A stretch of DNA of 64,000 bases, taken from contig NZ_FZOC01000003.1 in NCBI RefSeq assembly GCF_900188225.1, positions 124,001 through 188,000 of the forward strand, written 5' to 3'. The notes under the pieces were generated by a model that saw nothing but the letters and a program-made list of their open reading frames with translations, was not told where the DNA came from and made no database searches. Below are positions 55,397-63,421 of the stretch, one piece after another. The first letter of the stretch is position 1. Every line of letters starts with the position of its first letter. Source of the stretch: Humidesulfovibrio mexicanus. GTDB taxonomy: Bacteria > Desulfobacterota > Desulfovibrionia > Desulfovibrionales > Desulfovibrionaceae. A program made the translations under genes and the position numbers.

Positions 55397-55693
55397 ATGT
55401 TCAATGATTCCGCCCACGGCGAGGAAATGGCCAGCGAACTGCGCGAGGTCATCAGCCACGCCCAGAAGCTCATCGAGGCCACGGCAGGGGAGATCGACGA
55501 CCGCACCCGCGCGGCGCGCGCCGTGCTGGAGGAACGCTTGGCCGTGGCCAAGGTCAAGTGCGGCGAGCTTGAGGGCCACCTCAAGAACCGCCTGCAGGAC
55601 ACGGACAAGCTCATCCGCGAGAAGCCCTACTACGCCATCGGCGGCTCCTTCGTCATCGGGCTTTTGCTCGGCTGGCTCATGGGGCGGAAGTAG
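55397..55693 (+). CDS. DUF883 (YqjD/ElaB-like) membrane-anchored protein
   Basis: 98 residues, AAGGAGGCTCCC before ATG 55397. A long helical N-terminal region (MASELREVISHAQKLIEATA, ERLAVAKVKCGELEGHLKNR) ends in one C-terminal membrane helix, PYYAIGGSFVIGLLLGWLMG. E. coli YqjD/ElaB members bind ribosomes and the membrane in stationary phase; that is family knowledge. It begins a three-gene set that mirrors yqjD-yqjE-yqjK of enterobacteria. Confidence 0.88.
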   Translation: MFNDSAHGEEMASELREVISHAQKLIEATAGEIDDRTRAARAVLEERLAVAKVKCGELEGHLKNRLQDTDKLIREKPYYAIGGSFVIGLLLGWLMGRK

Positions 55694-55698
55694 CCGCC

Positions 55699-56085
55699 AT
55701 GTCTCAGCTTCTGGAGGAGCTGGACCTCGGCGGAGCTTCGGGCCGCGTGGCCGAGGCCCTGGTCCAGACCGCCAAGGACCGCGTGGAGCTCCTTGGCATA
55801 GAATTGCGCGAGGACAAGATCCGCCTGGTGCAGGCGCTCATCCTGGCCTGCGCGGGGGTGGTGCTGGGGCTTATGGCCCTGGTGCTTGGGGTGCTGGCGC
55901 TTTTGGCCGTGTTGCCCGAGTTCTGGCGCGCCCCGGCCATGGGGTTTGTGGCCTTGGTCTGCGCCGTTGCGGCGGTCTGGGCCTTTGGCGCCCTGCGCAG
56001 CAAGATCGCCGGGCGCGGCCGCCTTTTCGCCCAGACCTTGGACGAGCTGGAAAAGGACAAGACATGTTTCTCGACGCGGAACTGA
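55699..56085 (+). CDS. Phage holin-like (YqjE-type) membrane protein
   Basis: 128 residues. An amphipathic start (SRVAEALVQTAKDRVELLGI-like) precedes two membrane helices near 45-68 and 75-95 with a short charged tail RSKIAGRGRLFAQTLDELE. This corresponds to the Phage_holin_3_6/YqjE family, which usually stands beside YqjD and YqjK. The gene starts five bases after the DUF883 gene and overlaps the next gene by 22 bases. Inner-membrane location; cell function unknown. Confidence 0.85.
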   Translation: MSQLLEELDLGGASGRVAEALVQTAKDRVELLGIELREDKIRLVQALILACAGVVLGLMALVLGVLALLAVLPEFWRAPAMGFVALVCAVAAVWAFGALRSKIAGRGRLFAQTLDELEKDKTCFSTRN

Positions 56086-56273
56086 AGGAATTGGCTCAGG
56101 CCAAGGCCCGGCTGGCCGTCCAGGCGGACCTGCGCCGACAGGTCATCCAGCTGGAGCTGCTGGCCCTGCGTTCGCGCGCCCGGCGCAGCCTTACGTCGTT
56201 GAGTTTGGGCTTCGGCCTGGCGGGCAAGGTGCTGGACTTTCTGGCCGCGCGTCGCAGGCGGCGCGGGGCGTAG
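56064..56273 (+). CDS. YqjK-like small membrane-associated protein
   Basis: 69 residues starting at ATG 56064 inside the end of the YqjE-like gene. A charged helix (ELAQAKARLAVQADLRRQVI) is followed by an amphipathic or weakly hydrophobic end LSLGFGLAGKVLDFLAARRR. It corresponds to YqjK of the yqjDEK set by order and layout, though sequence is short. Ribosome site: AAGGAC before the ATG. The set ends at a terminator-like hairpin with a T-run, itself upstream of greA. Confidence 0.68.
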   Translation: MFLDAELKELAQAKARLAVQADLRRQVIQLELLALRSRARRSLTSLSLGFGLAGKVLDFLAARRRRRGA

Positions 56274-56295
56274 GCGGCGCCGGGCGGGCGCGGCC

Positions 56296-56324
56296 TTGAC
56301 CGCGCCGTGTCGATGCTCTATCGT
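56296..56324 (+). promoter_or_regulatory. Candidate greA promoter
   Basis: TTGACC, 17-bp spacer, TATCGT. A start near 56331 would place a hairpin-terminator 14 bases into the transcript. Confidence 0.55.
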
Positions 56325-56344
56325 TCCCTCAACACTGGCAGGCG

Positions 56345-56382
56345 GCCTGCGGGAAGGTCCCCGCAGGCTTCCTTTTTGTTTT
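56345..56382 (+). terminator. Terminator/attenuator in the greA leader
   Basis: A 9-bp perfect stem GCCTGCGGG / CCCGCAGGC with a 6-base loop is followed by TTCCTTTTTGTTTT. It closes the yqjDEK-like operon and may also attenuate greA; a leader RNA of about 50 bases would result. Confidence 0.85.
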
Positions 56383-56432
56383 GCCCGGACCCCGGCGGCG
56401 GCCCCCGCCGCGCACATGAGAGGCGTTGAGAC

Positions 56433-56930
56433 ATGACGAGCATTCCCATTTCCCAGGAAGGCTACAAGCTCATGAAGAAGGAGCTGGACAGCCTGAAAAA
56501 GCAGCGCCCGGAGGTTTCCGAGGCCATCCGCCTGGCCCGCGAGGAAGGCGACCTGCGCGAGAACGGCGGCTACCACGCCGCGCGCGAACGCCAAGGCATG
56601 ATGGAGGCGCGCATCAACTTCATCGAATCGCGCATGGCCCGGTACAACGTCATCGACATGAAGACCCTGGGCGGGGAGAAGATCAGCTTCGGCGCCACTG
56701 TGGAGCTGGAGGACGTGGAGAGCGGCGAGAAGAAGCGCTACACCCTGCTCGGCCCGGACGAGACCGGCTTCTGCAAGGGCAGCGTGTCCATCCAGTCCCC
56801 GGTGGGCCTGGCCCTGCTGGGTAAGAGCGTGGGCGACGAGGTGGTCATCCAGGTGCCGCGCGGCCGCGTGGAATACGAGGTCCTGTCCATTGCATTCAAC
56901 GGGCCGGCCATCACCCTCGACGAGGAGTAG
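56433..56930 (+). CDS. greA: Transcription elongation factor GreA
   Basis: 165 residues. Canonical N-terminal coiled coil with an acidic tip: LAREEGDLRENGGYHAARER, where D40 and E43 match the conserved tip residues that stimulate transcript cleavage in RNA polymerase. The C-terminal FKBP-like domain ends VEYEVLSI. Length is standard. Its leader carries a terminator-like hairpin 50 bases before the ATG, and the next gene starts 22 bases after the stop. Confidence 0.97.
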   Translation: MTSIPISQEGYKLMKKELDSLKKQRPEVSEAIRLAREEGDLRENGGYHAARERQGMMEARINFIESRMARYNVIDMKTLGGEKISFGATVELEDVESGEKKRYTLLGPDETGFCKGSVSIQSPVGLALLGKSVGDEVVIQVPRGRVEYEVLSIAFNGPAITLDEE

Positions 56931-56952
56931 CTCCGGTTTTTGGAGGACGGCC

Positions 56953-57993
56953 ATGATCCTGCGCGCCCTGTGCCGCATTGCCGTGTTGCTGGCGGTCCTG
57001 GGCGTGGCTCCCGGCGTCGCCGGGCAGCCTGCCGCAACGCCTTCGGGCGCACGGCCCGGCTCCCTTTCCCTGTGGACCGCCGCACAACTGCGCGAGCCCT
57101 CCCTTCGGCCGCAGGCCGGGGCCGAACGCGCCATCCGCCAACTGCCCCGGCCCGACACCACCCCGCCCGCCCGCACCGAGCCTCTTGCCGCGCCGCAAGC
57201 CCCGGCCCTGCCCGGCGTCATCCGCCGCGTGGCCCTGCCCGAGGCCGACCGCCGCGTGGCCCTCACCTTCGACCTCTGCGAGCGCAGCGTCCATGTCACG
57301 GGCTACGATGCCCGGCTGGTGGACGTGCTGCGCGCGGGCAACGCCAAGGCCACCTTTTTCGCCGGGGGCAAGTGGCTGCGCTCCCACCCGGAGCGCGCCC
57401 TGCAGCTCATGGCCGATCCCCGCTTCGAGCTGGGCAACCACGCCTGGACCCACGCCAACATGGCCGTGGCCGCGCCGGACGAGCGGCGCAGGCAGACCCT
57501 GTGGACCAGCGCCCAGTACGAGCTGCTGCGGGAGGAGCTGGACCGCAGGCTTCTGGCGCGGGGCCTTCCCGCCTCTGGCTTGCCGCCGCTGGCGCTGTTC
57601 CGCCTGCCCTATGGCCGCGGCGGGCCGGAGGTCTGGCGCGAACTCAATGCCTTGGGCCTGTCGGTTATCCAGTGGGATGTGGTGGGCGAAGGCGGGGGCG
57701 GAACCCCGCGCGCCCGCGCCGAGGCCGTGGCCAGGGCGCTGCGTCCGGGGTCGATTGTGCTGTTTCATGCCAACTGCGTGCCGCGCGACACGGCGCTGCT
57801 GCTGCGCGAACTCTTGCCGCTGCTGGCCCGGCGCGGCTTCGCCACGGCTACGGTTTCCGAATTGTTGCGCGCAGGCGCGCCCGAGGCCGTGGATCAGGGC
57901 TGGTTCACCACTCCGGACGACAACGCCGTCTATGACCACATGTTCGAGGCGGCGGGCACGGGCGCTCGATACAAAAAGAGCCAGGGGCGATAG
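56953..57993 (+). CDS. Exported NodB-like polysaccharide deacetylase
   Basis: 346 residues from ATG 56953 (GGAGGACGGCC upstream). Signal peptide 1-24 (AVLGVAPGVAG). A Pro-rich region (25-90) leads to a CE4-like domain: TFDLCE (105-110, catalytic D107), metal His at GNHAWTHAN (H163, H167), FRLPYGR, and VLFHAN late. The TFDLCE form resembles the TFDACE subgroup. Such enzymes remove N-acetyl groups from peptidoglycan or other glycans in the periplasm. It follows greA closely; cotranscription is possible. Confidence 0.85.
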   Translation: MILRALCRIAVLLAVLGVAPGVAGQPAATPSGARPGSLSLWTAAQLREPSLRPQAGAERAIRQLPRPDTTPPARTEPLAAPQAPALPGVIRRVALPEADRRVALTFDLCERSVHVTGYDARLVDVLRAGNAKATFFAGGKWLRSHPERALQLMADPRFELGNHAWTHANMAVAAPDERRRQTLWTSAQYELLREELDRRLLARGLPASGLPPLALFRLPYGRGGPEVWRELNALGLSVIQWDVVGEGGGGTPRARAEAVARALRPGSIVLFHANCVPRDTALLLRELLPLLARRGFATATVSELLRAGAPEAVDQGWFTTPDDNAVYDHMFEAAGTGARYKKSQGR

Positions 57994-57996
57994 GGG

Positions 57997-58467
57997 TCAC
58001 GGGTAGCGGGGCCGCGAGCGCGCCAGCTCCAGAAAGGCGGCCGGACCCTTTTCGTGCAGGATCTCCCCGTTTTTGCGCCAGCGCTCCACAAGGGGCTTGG
58101 GCAGTTTGGGCGACGCGCAGGGGAACTCCGGGCACTGGCCGCAGAAATCCACCTCATGGGCGGCGGCGCAGGCGCGCACGCCGCAGCCTTCCAGCAGACA
58201 GCCGCCCTCGCGGCAGCCCGTGCACGCGCCTTTGGCCAGGTACTCCAGCAGCGCCGAAAAGTCCGCGTAGCCTTCCAGGGCCGGGCTCATGGGGGCCAAG
58301 CGTTTTGCGTACGCCGCGAAGCTTGGGCCGAGCAGGTCGCGCAGGGCGCGCGCATGGTTGCGGATGGCGCCTCCGGCGAAGGCCAGGCAGCCGCCGCAAT
58401 ACAGCCCGCACGGCGCGATGAGCCGCCTGAGTTCCGAGCGCGAGGGGGGTATGGAGGGGATGGACAT
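57997..58467 (-). CDS. DUF3795 cysteine-rich protein
   Basis: 156 residues. Cys-rich DUF3795: CGLYCGGC near the start, then GACTGCREGGCLLEGCGVRA and VDFCGQCPEFPCASP. Members have about ten conserved Cys, probable metal or Fe-S binding, and no known function; they are common in anaerobes and sulfate reducers. It is convergent with the deacetylase, with four bases between stops. Start ATG 58467; no ribosome site is strong. The fold is predicted from the Cys spacing only. Confidence 0.85.
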   Translation of the reverse strand: MSIPSIPPSRSELRRLIAPCGLYCGGCLAFAGGAIRNHARALRDLLGPSFAAYAKRLAPMSPALEGYADFSALLEYLAKGACTGCREGGCLLEGCGVRACAAAHEVDFCGQCPEFPCASPKLPKPLVERWRKNGEILHEKGPAAFLELARSRPRYP

Positions 58468-58572
58468 GGGCGTCTCCGCTTGAGGGATGCCTCATGCTAG
58501 CCGAGTCCGGCCCATGGGCCAAGGGGACGGACTACGCAGTTTCGGCCTTGCGGCAATGTTTTGCCGCAGGCG

Positions 58573-59715
58573 TCAGCAGGGCAGGCTCACCACAACCCGC
58601 GTGCCGCTGCCCACGGTGCTGGAGATGTCGATGTCTCCGCCCATGGCTTTGACCGTGCCATAGGCCACGGAGAGCCCCAGCCCGGTGCCCTGTCCCACCT
58701 GTTTGGTGGAGAAGAAGGGTTCGAATACGCGCGGCAGGTGCGCGGGCAGGATGCCTTGCCCCGTGTCCTCGATCTCGATGCGCACATGATGCTCTGCGCG
58801 GCTGGCGCTGATGCGCAGCTCCCCCCCCGTGGGCATGGCGTCCAGGGCGTTGTCCAGGATGTTTCCCAGCGCCGTGGCCAGGTCGGCCCCGGGCAGGTCG
58901 GCGTTCATGGCGGCGGGGGGCAGGGCCAGCGCGGGCAAATCTCCGGGCAGGCGGGACACGGTGCGCACGCCGCTTGCTTCGGCGCGCGCGCGGCGGGCCG
59001 CAAGCTGTCCGTCGAGCAGGCCGCCAAGGTCGATCTGGGCGGAGGCCCGGTCAGCCGGGCGCTGCTGCTGTTCCGGGTGGCAGAGGCACAGCAGCTGGGC
59101 GGTGATGTCCTTTACCCGGCGGCCGTGTTCGCGCATCTTGGCGGCGGCGTCGAGCATTTCGCGCAGAACCGCGGCGTCCGGGCCATCCTTGGGGCGCGTC
59201 CCGGCCAGTTCGTTGGCCAAGTCCTCCAGCCAGCCGGTAAGGCTGAGCATGGTGTTGACGGGATTGTTGATCTCGTGGGCGACGCCCTCGGCCATGCGGC
59301 CCAGCGCGGCCATTTTGGCCGTTTCGGCCATGCGCTGGCCTTCAAGCCGCTCCTCGCGCCGTTCCTGCGCGCGCAGGATGGCCTCGGTGAGCCGCTCTAT
59401 GGGCACGGGCTTCACAAGGTAGTCCGTGGCACCAAGCTTCATGCCCTGGATGGCCGTGGCCAGATCGCGCTGCCCGGTGAGCATGAGGGCCTCGGCCTGG
59501 GGCTTGACCTTTTTGAGTTCCCGCAGGACCTCAAGCCCGTCCATGCCGGGCAGGTTGACGTCGAGCACGGCCACGTCGATCTCGCCGTCCGCGGCCAGGC
59601 GCAGGGCCTCCTCGCCATCGTAGGCGGTCTTGACCTGGAAGCCCCGCGCCGTGAGCCGTTCGGCGAGAAGATCGGCGAAGTCGCGCTCGTCGTCCACGAG
59701 CAGCACGGCGTTCAT
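58573..59715 (-). CDS. Receiver-histidine kinase hybrid protein
   Basis: 380 residues. N-terminal receiver: acidic VDDE (7-10), phospho-acceptor D52 (LDVNLPGMDG), Lys in YLVKPV. HisKA follows with H147 (GVAHEINNP), then HATPase with DNALDAM, DTGQGI and GTGLGLSVAYG. There is no membrane segment, so this soluble kinase probably takes a phosphoryl group or acts downstream of another. It ends a leftward cluster and is separated from the upstream receiver by 9 bases. No effector domain. Confidence 0.93.
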   Translation of the reverse strand: MNAVLLVDDERDFADLLAERLTARGFQVKTAYDGEEALRLAADGEIDVAVLDVNLPGMDGLEVLRELKKVKPQAEALMLTGQRDLATAIQGMKLGATDYLVKPVPIERLTEAILRAQERREERLEGQRMAETAKMAALGRMAEGVAHEINNPVNTMLSLTGWLEDLANELAGTRPKDGPDAAVLREMLDAAAKMREHGRRVKDITAQLLCLCHPEQQQRPADRASAQIDLGGLLDGQLAARRARAEASGVRTVSRLPGDLPALALPPAAMNADLPGADLATALGNILDNALDAMPTGGELRISASRAEHHVRIEIEDTGQGILPAHLPRVFEPFFSTKQVGQGTGLGLSVAYGTVKAMGGDIDISSTVGSGTRVVVSLPC

Positions 59716-59724
59716 GCTGCGCCC

Positions 59725-60186
59725 TTACTTTTTCTCTTCACCCTCTTTGAGCACGGAGTTGGCGTCGTCGAAGTCGCCGGCCTGGGCGAAGGTGGCCGCC
59801 ACCATGGCGTCTTCCATCTTCTGGCGGTAGGCGCCCTTGATGCTCTTGACCAAGTGGTCGATGTCCACCGGCTTCTTGTGGTACTCGTACGCGCCCAGCT
59901 GCATGCAGATTTCCTGATCCTGCTCGGAGCCGTGGCCGGTGAGCACGATGACCTGCACCTCGGGGTGGGTCTTCTTGACCTTGCGCAGCACCTCGACGCC
60001 GTCGATGCCGGGCATCCGCAGGTCGAGGACCATGACATCGGGCGTGCCGTCCTTGATCATCTCCAGGGCGGTTTCGCCGTCATGGGCCACATCGGAGCCC
60101 AGGTCGCGCATCTTCATGCGCTCGGCCAGGGTGTTGACGAAATTTTCCTCGTCGTCGACCAGCAGCAGCTTGATCTTCTTGCTCAT
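59725..60186 (-). CDS. Single-domain response regulator with a C-terminal FAQAGDF motif
   Basis: 153 residues from ATG 60186 (AAGGAGTGCAC). Receiver 1-120 with D55 (LDLRMPGIDG), Thr in LTGHGS and Lys in HKKPVD. A 30-residue tail has MVAATFAQAGDFDDA (128-142), which matches twice a motif in the next-but-one small protein upstream (60266-60553). No DNA-binding domain. It may act as a phosphorylation relay or sequestering protein. Its gene directly precedes the receiver-kinase hybrid. Confidence 0.93.
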   Translation of the reverse strand: MSKKIKLLLVDDEENFVNTLAERMKMRDLGSDVAHDGETALEMIKDGTPDVMVLDLRMPGIDGVEVLRKVKKTHPEVQVIVLTGHGSEQDQEICMQLGAYEYHKKPVDIDHLVKSIKGAYRQKMEDAMVAATFAQAGDFDDANSVLKEGEEKK

Positions 60187-60265
60187 GTGCACTCCTTGTT
60201 TGGCGCTTGCGCGCCTTGTTCCGGGGGCCTTGGCCGCGTGCCGCGGCCCCCGGTCGGCGTTTGGT

Positions 60266-60553
60266 CTAGGCTTCCGCCAGGCCGTAGGCCACGCGCACGC
60301 CCGTAAGCCCGACGGACTCCAGGAATCCGCAAGCCTGAGGCGGCGGTGCAAGGCGCTTGGGCGTAATCCCCATCAGCTCCCTGGCTTCGTCGAAGCACCC
60401 GACCTCGGCAAAGGCGACGGCTGCGTAGACATCAGCCACGCTGGCCGCGCTCTCCGTCACACCGGCCATTCGCATGGCCTCCTCCCGCTCCCCGGCCTCG
60501 GCAAAAGCCAAGCCGGCGAAGGTGTCCTCGATCCTCTTGAGCATTCCAAGCAT
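60266..60553 (-). CDS. Small protein with two FAxAGxxxEA repeats
   Basis: 95 residues, CAAGGAGGACTCT before the ATG. Residues 12-26 (FAGLAFAEAGEREEA) and 43-57 (YAAVAFAEVGCFDEA) are an internal repeat, likely two short helical hairpins of tetratricopeptide-like type. The same 15-residue pattern occurs in the tail of the neighbouring response regulator. I recognise no named family; small proteins with AFAEAGE motifs are, as far as I recall, common in Desulfovibrio. It lies between receiver genes of the cluster, so a partner in the phosphorelay is inferred. Confidence 0.7.
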   Translation of the reverse strand: MLGMLKRIEDTFAGLAFAEAGEREEAMRMAGVTESAASVADVYAAVAFAEVGCFDEARELMGITPKRLAPPPQACGFLESVGLTGVRVAYGLAEA

Positions 60554-60661
60554 AGAGTCCTCCTTGGGTCGGCGTCAGCGGCGTGCACTCCCCTGGCGCG
60601 ACATGTGAAGTCAAGCTGCTATGATTGAATGCTACTCCTCTTGAACCAGAAATCAAGTGCC

Positions 60662-61288
60662 CTAGGCCACGGGTTTGGGCAGCGAAAGCGCCACCCCCTG
60701 CCCACCCGGCCCGGCGCACAGCCCGGCGTGGCAGGCCTTGGCCGCGCGCTCCAGCCCGGCATGGCCCGGCAGGCTGCGCAAGGCCTCGTAACTTGGCCCG
60801 TCCAGCCGCACCACGGCCAGACCGCCGTGCTCCTCGACCGAGAGCATGAGCTGCCCGTTTCGGGGCAGCAGGGGCAGGGCCAGGTCCAGCGCCTGTCCCA
60901 CCAGGGCCATCGTCTCCAGGGCGCGCAGCTCCGTGCGCAGCCCGGAACGCCCCGGCGCCAGCACCAGGGCCACGCGCTGACGCGCGGCCTCGCGCCGGTA
61001 GAGGCCCACCAGCGAGCGCATGGCCTCGTTGACCTCGGCGCCGGTGGGGCTCGGCTCGGGCGCATGGGCGCAGTAGTTCAGCTGCTCGGAAAGGGCCATG
61101 CCGCGCTCCACCTGCTCGGAGAGCACCCCCAGGCCCTTCTTGAAGCGCTCGGCGTGCGCAAACCCCTCGCCGCCAAGGGCCAGAAGATCCTCCATGAGGC
61201 CCGCGGACTCGCGGATGGTGGCCAGGATGTTCTGCATCTCGTGGGTGGCCCCGGCGGTGAGCCTGCCCATGAATATGGCGTCGCACAT
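60662..61288 (-). CDS. Histidine-kinase-like protein lacking a recognisable ATPase core
   Basis: 208 residues, AGGAGG before the ATG. It starts with a HisKA-like helix, MGRLTAGATHEMQN with H16, and a coiled-coil dimer region. The rest lacks the N, G1 and G2 boxes of HATPase; only a diverged end GQGVALSLPKPVA remains. It may be a histidine phosphotransferase-like relay or a degenerate kinase. Position between a receiver gene and the small repeat protein suits such a function. Sequence evidence for phosphotransfer is weak. Confidence 0.68.
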   Translation of the reverse strand: MCDAIFMGRLTAGATHEMQNILATIRESAGLMEDLLALGGEGFAHAERFKKGLGVLSEQVERGMALSEQLNYCAHAPEPSPTGAEVNEAMRSLVGLYRREAARQRVALVLAPGRSGLRTELRALETMALVGQALDLALPLLPRNGQLMLSVEEHGGLAVVRLDGPSYEALRSLPGHAGLERAAKACHAGLCAGPGGQGVALSLPKPVA

Positions 61289-61301
61289 GGCTGGCGGCCT
61301 C

Positions 61302-61700
61302 CTATCGTCCCAGGCTGGCGGCCTTGCCCGCGTAGTCGATGGCCGATTCCATCTTTTCGATGAGCGTGTCGATGTTCAGCGGCTTCATCATGTAGTCGAA
61401 GGCGCCCAGGCGCATTCCCTCGATGCCGTCGCGCGTGCTGCCGTGCCCGGTGAGCAGCAGCACCTGCACCTTGGGGTTGCTGCGCTTCACGCGCTCCAGC
61501 ACTTCCAGGCCCTTAATGCCGGGCATGAGCACGTCGAGCACGATGACCTGCGGCTCGTCCTCGGCCACGGCGGAAAGCGCGGATTCGCCGTCAAAGGCCA
61601 CACGGGCGTTGATGCCCCTGAGCTCCAGGCGTTCGGCGAGGGTGGTGATGAATTCGTGTTCGTCGTCCACCAAAAGAATCTTCCAGTCCTGCTTGTTCAT
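61302..61700 (-). CDS. Single-domain response regulator
   Basis: 132 residues. Receiver fold only: VDDE (11-14), phospho-acceptor D56 (LDVLMPGIKG), LTGHGS, and Lys of MMKPLN. It begins inside the end of the sensor kinase gene (ATGA overlap with 61697) so both are translated together. It lacks an output domain, typical of relay or CheY-like proteins. Family certain, partner deduced from the overlap. It ends 13 bases before the kinase-like gene. Confidence 0.95.
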   Translation of the reverse strand: MNKQDWKILLVDDEHEFITTLAERLELRGINARVAFDGESALSAVAEDEPQVIVLDVLMPGIKGLEVLERVKRSNPKVQVLLLTGHGSTRDGIEGMRLGAFDYMMKPLNIDTLIEKMESAIDYAGKAASLGR

Positions 61701-63421
61701 GCCAATGCCTCGCGCTGCCCCTTGGGCAGGGTGATGGTGAGCGTTGTGCCCACTCCTTGCGTGCTCTCGACGGAGATGTCGCCGCCGAGGCGCTTGATGA
61801 TGCCGTAGGTGATGGACAGGCCCAGGCCGGTGCCCTTCCCCTTCTTGGTGGTGAAGAACGGCTCGAAGATGTGCTTCATGGTCTCTTCGGACATGCCGCA
61901 GCCGTTGTCGGTCACGGTCACGCGCACGCCGCCGCCCTCCTCCTTGGCGAACACGCTGATGACCCCGCCATCGGCCACGGCGGCCAGGGCGTTGTTCAAG
62001 AGATTGAGGAACACCTGCTGCAACTGGCTGCGGTCGGAGACGATCCTGGGCAGTTCGGGGTCCAGGTCGAGCTGGACGTTCACCTTGCGGTGCATGGCCT
62101 CGTTGGCCAGGAACCCGGCGGTCTCGCGGATGAGTTCCGCGAGGTCCAGCTCCTCGATGCTCACGTCCATGCGCCGGGCGAAGCCGAGCATCCGGTGGGT
62201 GATGCCCCGGCAGCGTTCCACGGCGCGCAGCACGCTGTCCACCTGGGCCAGCAGCTTTTCCTTGGTGGGAAAGTCCGGCTGCATGGAGAGGATGTCCTTC
62301 ATGAGCCCGGTCTTTTCGTTGATGATGGCCAGCGGGTTGTTGACCTCGTGGGCCACGCCCGCGGCCAGCCGCCCGATGGAGGAAAGCTTCTGGGAGTGCT
62401 CCACCTCGCGCAGGGCCAGTTCGCGCCGATCCTCGGCCTCCTTCATACGCTGGATCAGGGCGTCGGTGACGCGCATGGCGGCGATGAGCACCACCACCAC
62501 CCCGGCGACGAAGATGAACAGCAGGTCCCCGCGCACGGTGTACCAGGTCTTGAGGGAGCTGGACCGGGGCTTTACGGCCATGAGCACGAAGTCCGCGTCC
62601 GCGAAGTAGGCGTAGGACAAGAACACCTCGCGGCCACGGGGGTCGCGCATGGTGAGCACGTTTGGCTCGAAGGTCTGCGGCGGCAGGGGCAGGGTCATGC
62701 TCTCCAGTACCTTGCCGTAGTTGTTGGAGTTGGTTTGCAGAAGGCCGCGCGTGTTCACCAGAAAGGCGTCGGCGTCCGGCTCCAGGCCCATGCCGGCGAT
62801 GATGCGCTCGAACTGCTTGGTGTCCAGGGTGGCGCGCAGAATCCAGACCCGCCCGTCCTCGGCCATGTGCTGCACGGCCACAATGACGTGCGGGAACTGC
62901 CGGAAGCCCAGGAACACGTCGCTGACGTACTTGCCCTTGAGGCGCACCTCCTGGAACCAGCGCTGTTCGGAGAAGTCGATGCCCTTGAGGTTGTACGGAC
63001 CCACGTAGTTCACCTGCACGCCGTTCTCGTCGATGAGCCCCAGGTCCACGAAGCCCTCGAATTCGCGCTTCATGACGCTGAAGATGCGCGCGAGTTTGTG
63101 CTGGTCCGCCAACTCCTGATAGGTGTAGGCGCTGGCGATGAGGCTCATGGTGCTGGTGCGCTCGGCCAGGAAGAGCTCGAAGGAGTTTTTGGTCTTGTTC
63201 ACCAGCACGCGCAGGGGGTTCTGGATCTCCCGCGTCATGGCCTTCTGGTGCTCGTAGTAGTTGAGCACGGCCATGACGGTGAGCGGGATGAGGGTGGCCG
63301 CCACCATGAGCGCCACGATCTTGCGCTGGAGCAGGGTGTAGCGCTCCGGCGAGACCGCCTCGTCCACCTCTCCGGTGAGTTCGCGCAGGGGGTGCTTGAG
63401 GAGCCGCGCAAGTTTACGCAT
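61697..63421 (-). CDS. Membrane sensor histidine kinase with a Cache-like domain
   Basis: 574 residues. Two membrane helices (35-54 and 299-317) enclose a periplasmic domain of about 245 residues resembling Cache (DLGLIDENGVQVNYVGPYNL, WILRATLDTKQFERI). HisKA contains H358 (GVAHEVNNP). HATPase has NLLNNALAAV, DNGCGMSEE and GKGTGLGLSITYG. No HAMP is visible; a short helix links TM2 to HisKA. It should sense a small ligand outside and phosphorylate the partner receiver whose gene overlaps. The start overlaps the NifX-like gene. Confidence 0.94.
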   Translation of the reverse strand: MRKLARLLKHPLRELTGEVDEAVSPERYTLLQRKIVALMVAATLIPLTVMAVLNYYEHQKAMTREIQNPLRVLVNKTKNSFELFLAERTSTMSLIASAYTYQELADQHKLARIFSVMKREFEGFVDLGLIDENGVQVNYVGPYNLKGIDFSEQRWFQEVRLKGKYVSDVFLGFRQFPHVIVAVQHMAEDGRVWILRATLDTKQFERIIAGMGLEPDADAFLVNTRGLLQTNSNNYGKVLESMTLPLPPQTFEPNVLTMRDPRGREVFLSYAYFADADFVLMAVKPRSSSLKTWYTVRGDLLFIFVAGVVVVLIAAMRVTDALIQRMKEAEDRRELALREVEHSQKLSSIGRLAAGVAHEVNNPLAIINEKTGLMKDILSMQPDFPTKEKLLAQVDSVLRAVERCRGITHRMLGFARRMDVSIEELDLAELIRETAGFLANEAMHRKVNVQLDLDPELPRIVSDRSQLQQVFLNLLNNALAAVADGGVISVFAKEEGGGVRVTVTDNGCGMSEETMKHIFEPFFTTKKGKGTGLGLSITYGIIKRLGGDISVESTQGVGTTLTITLPKGQREALA

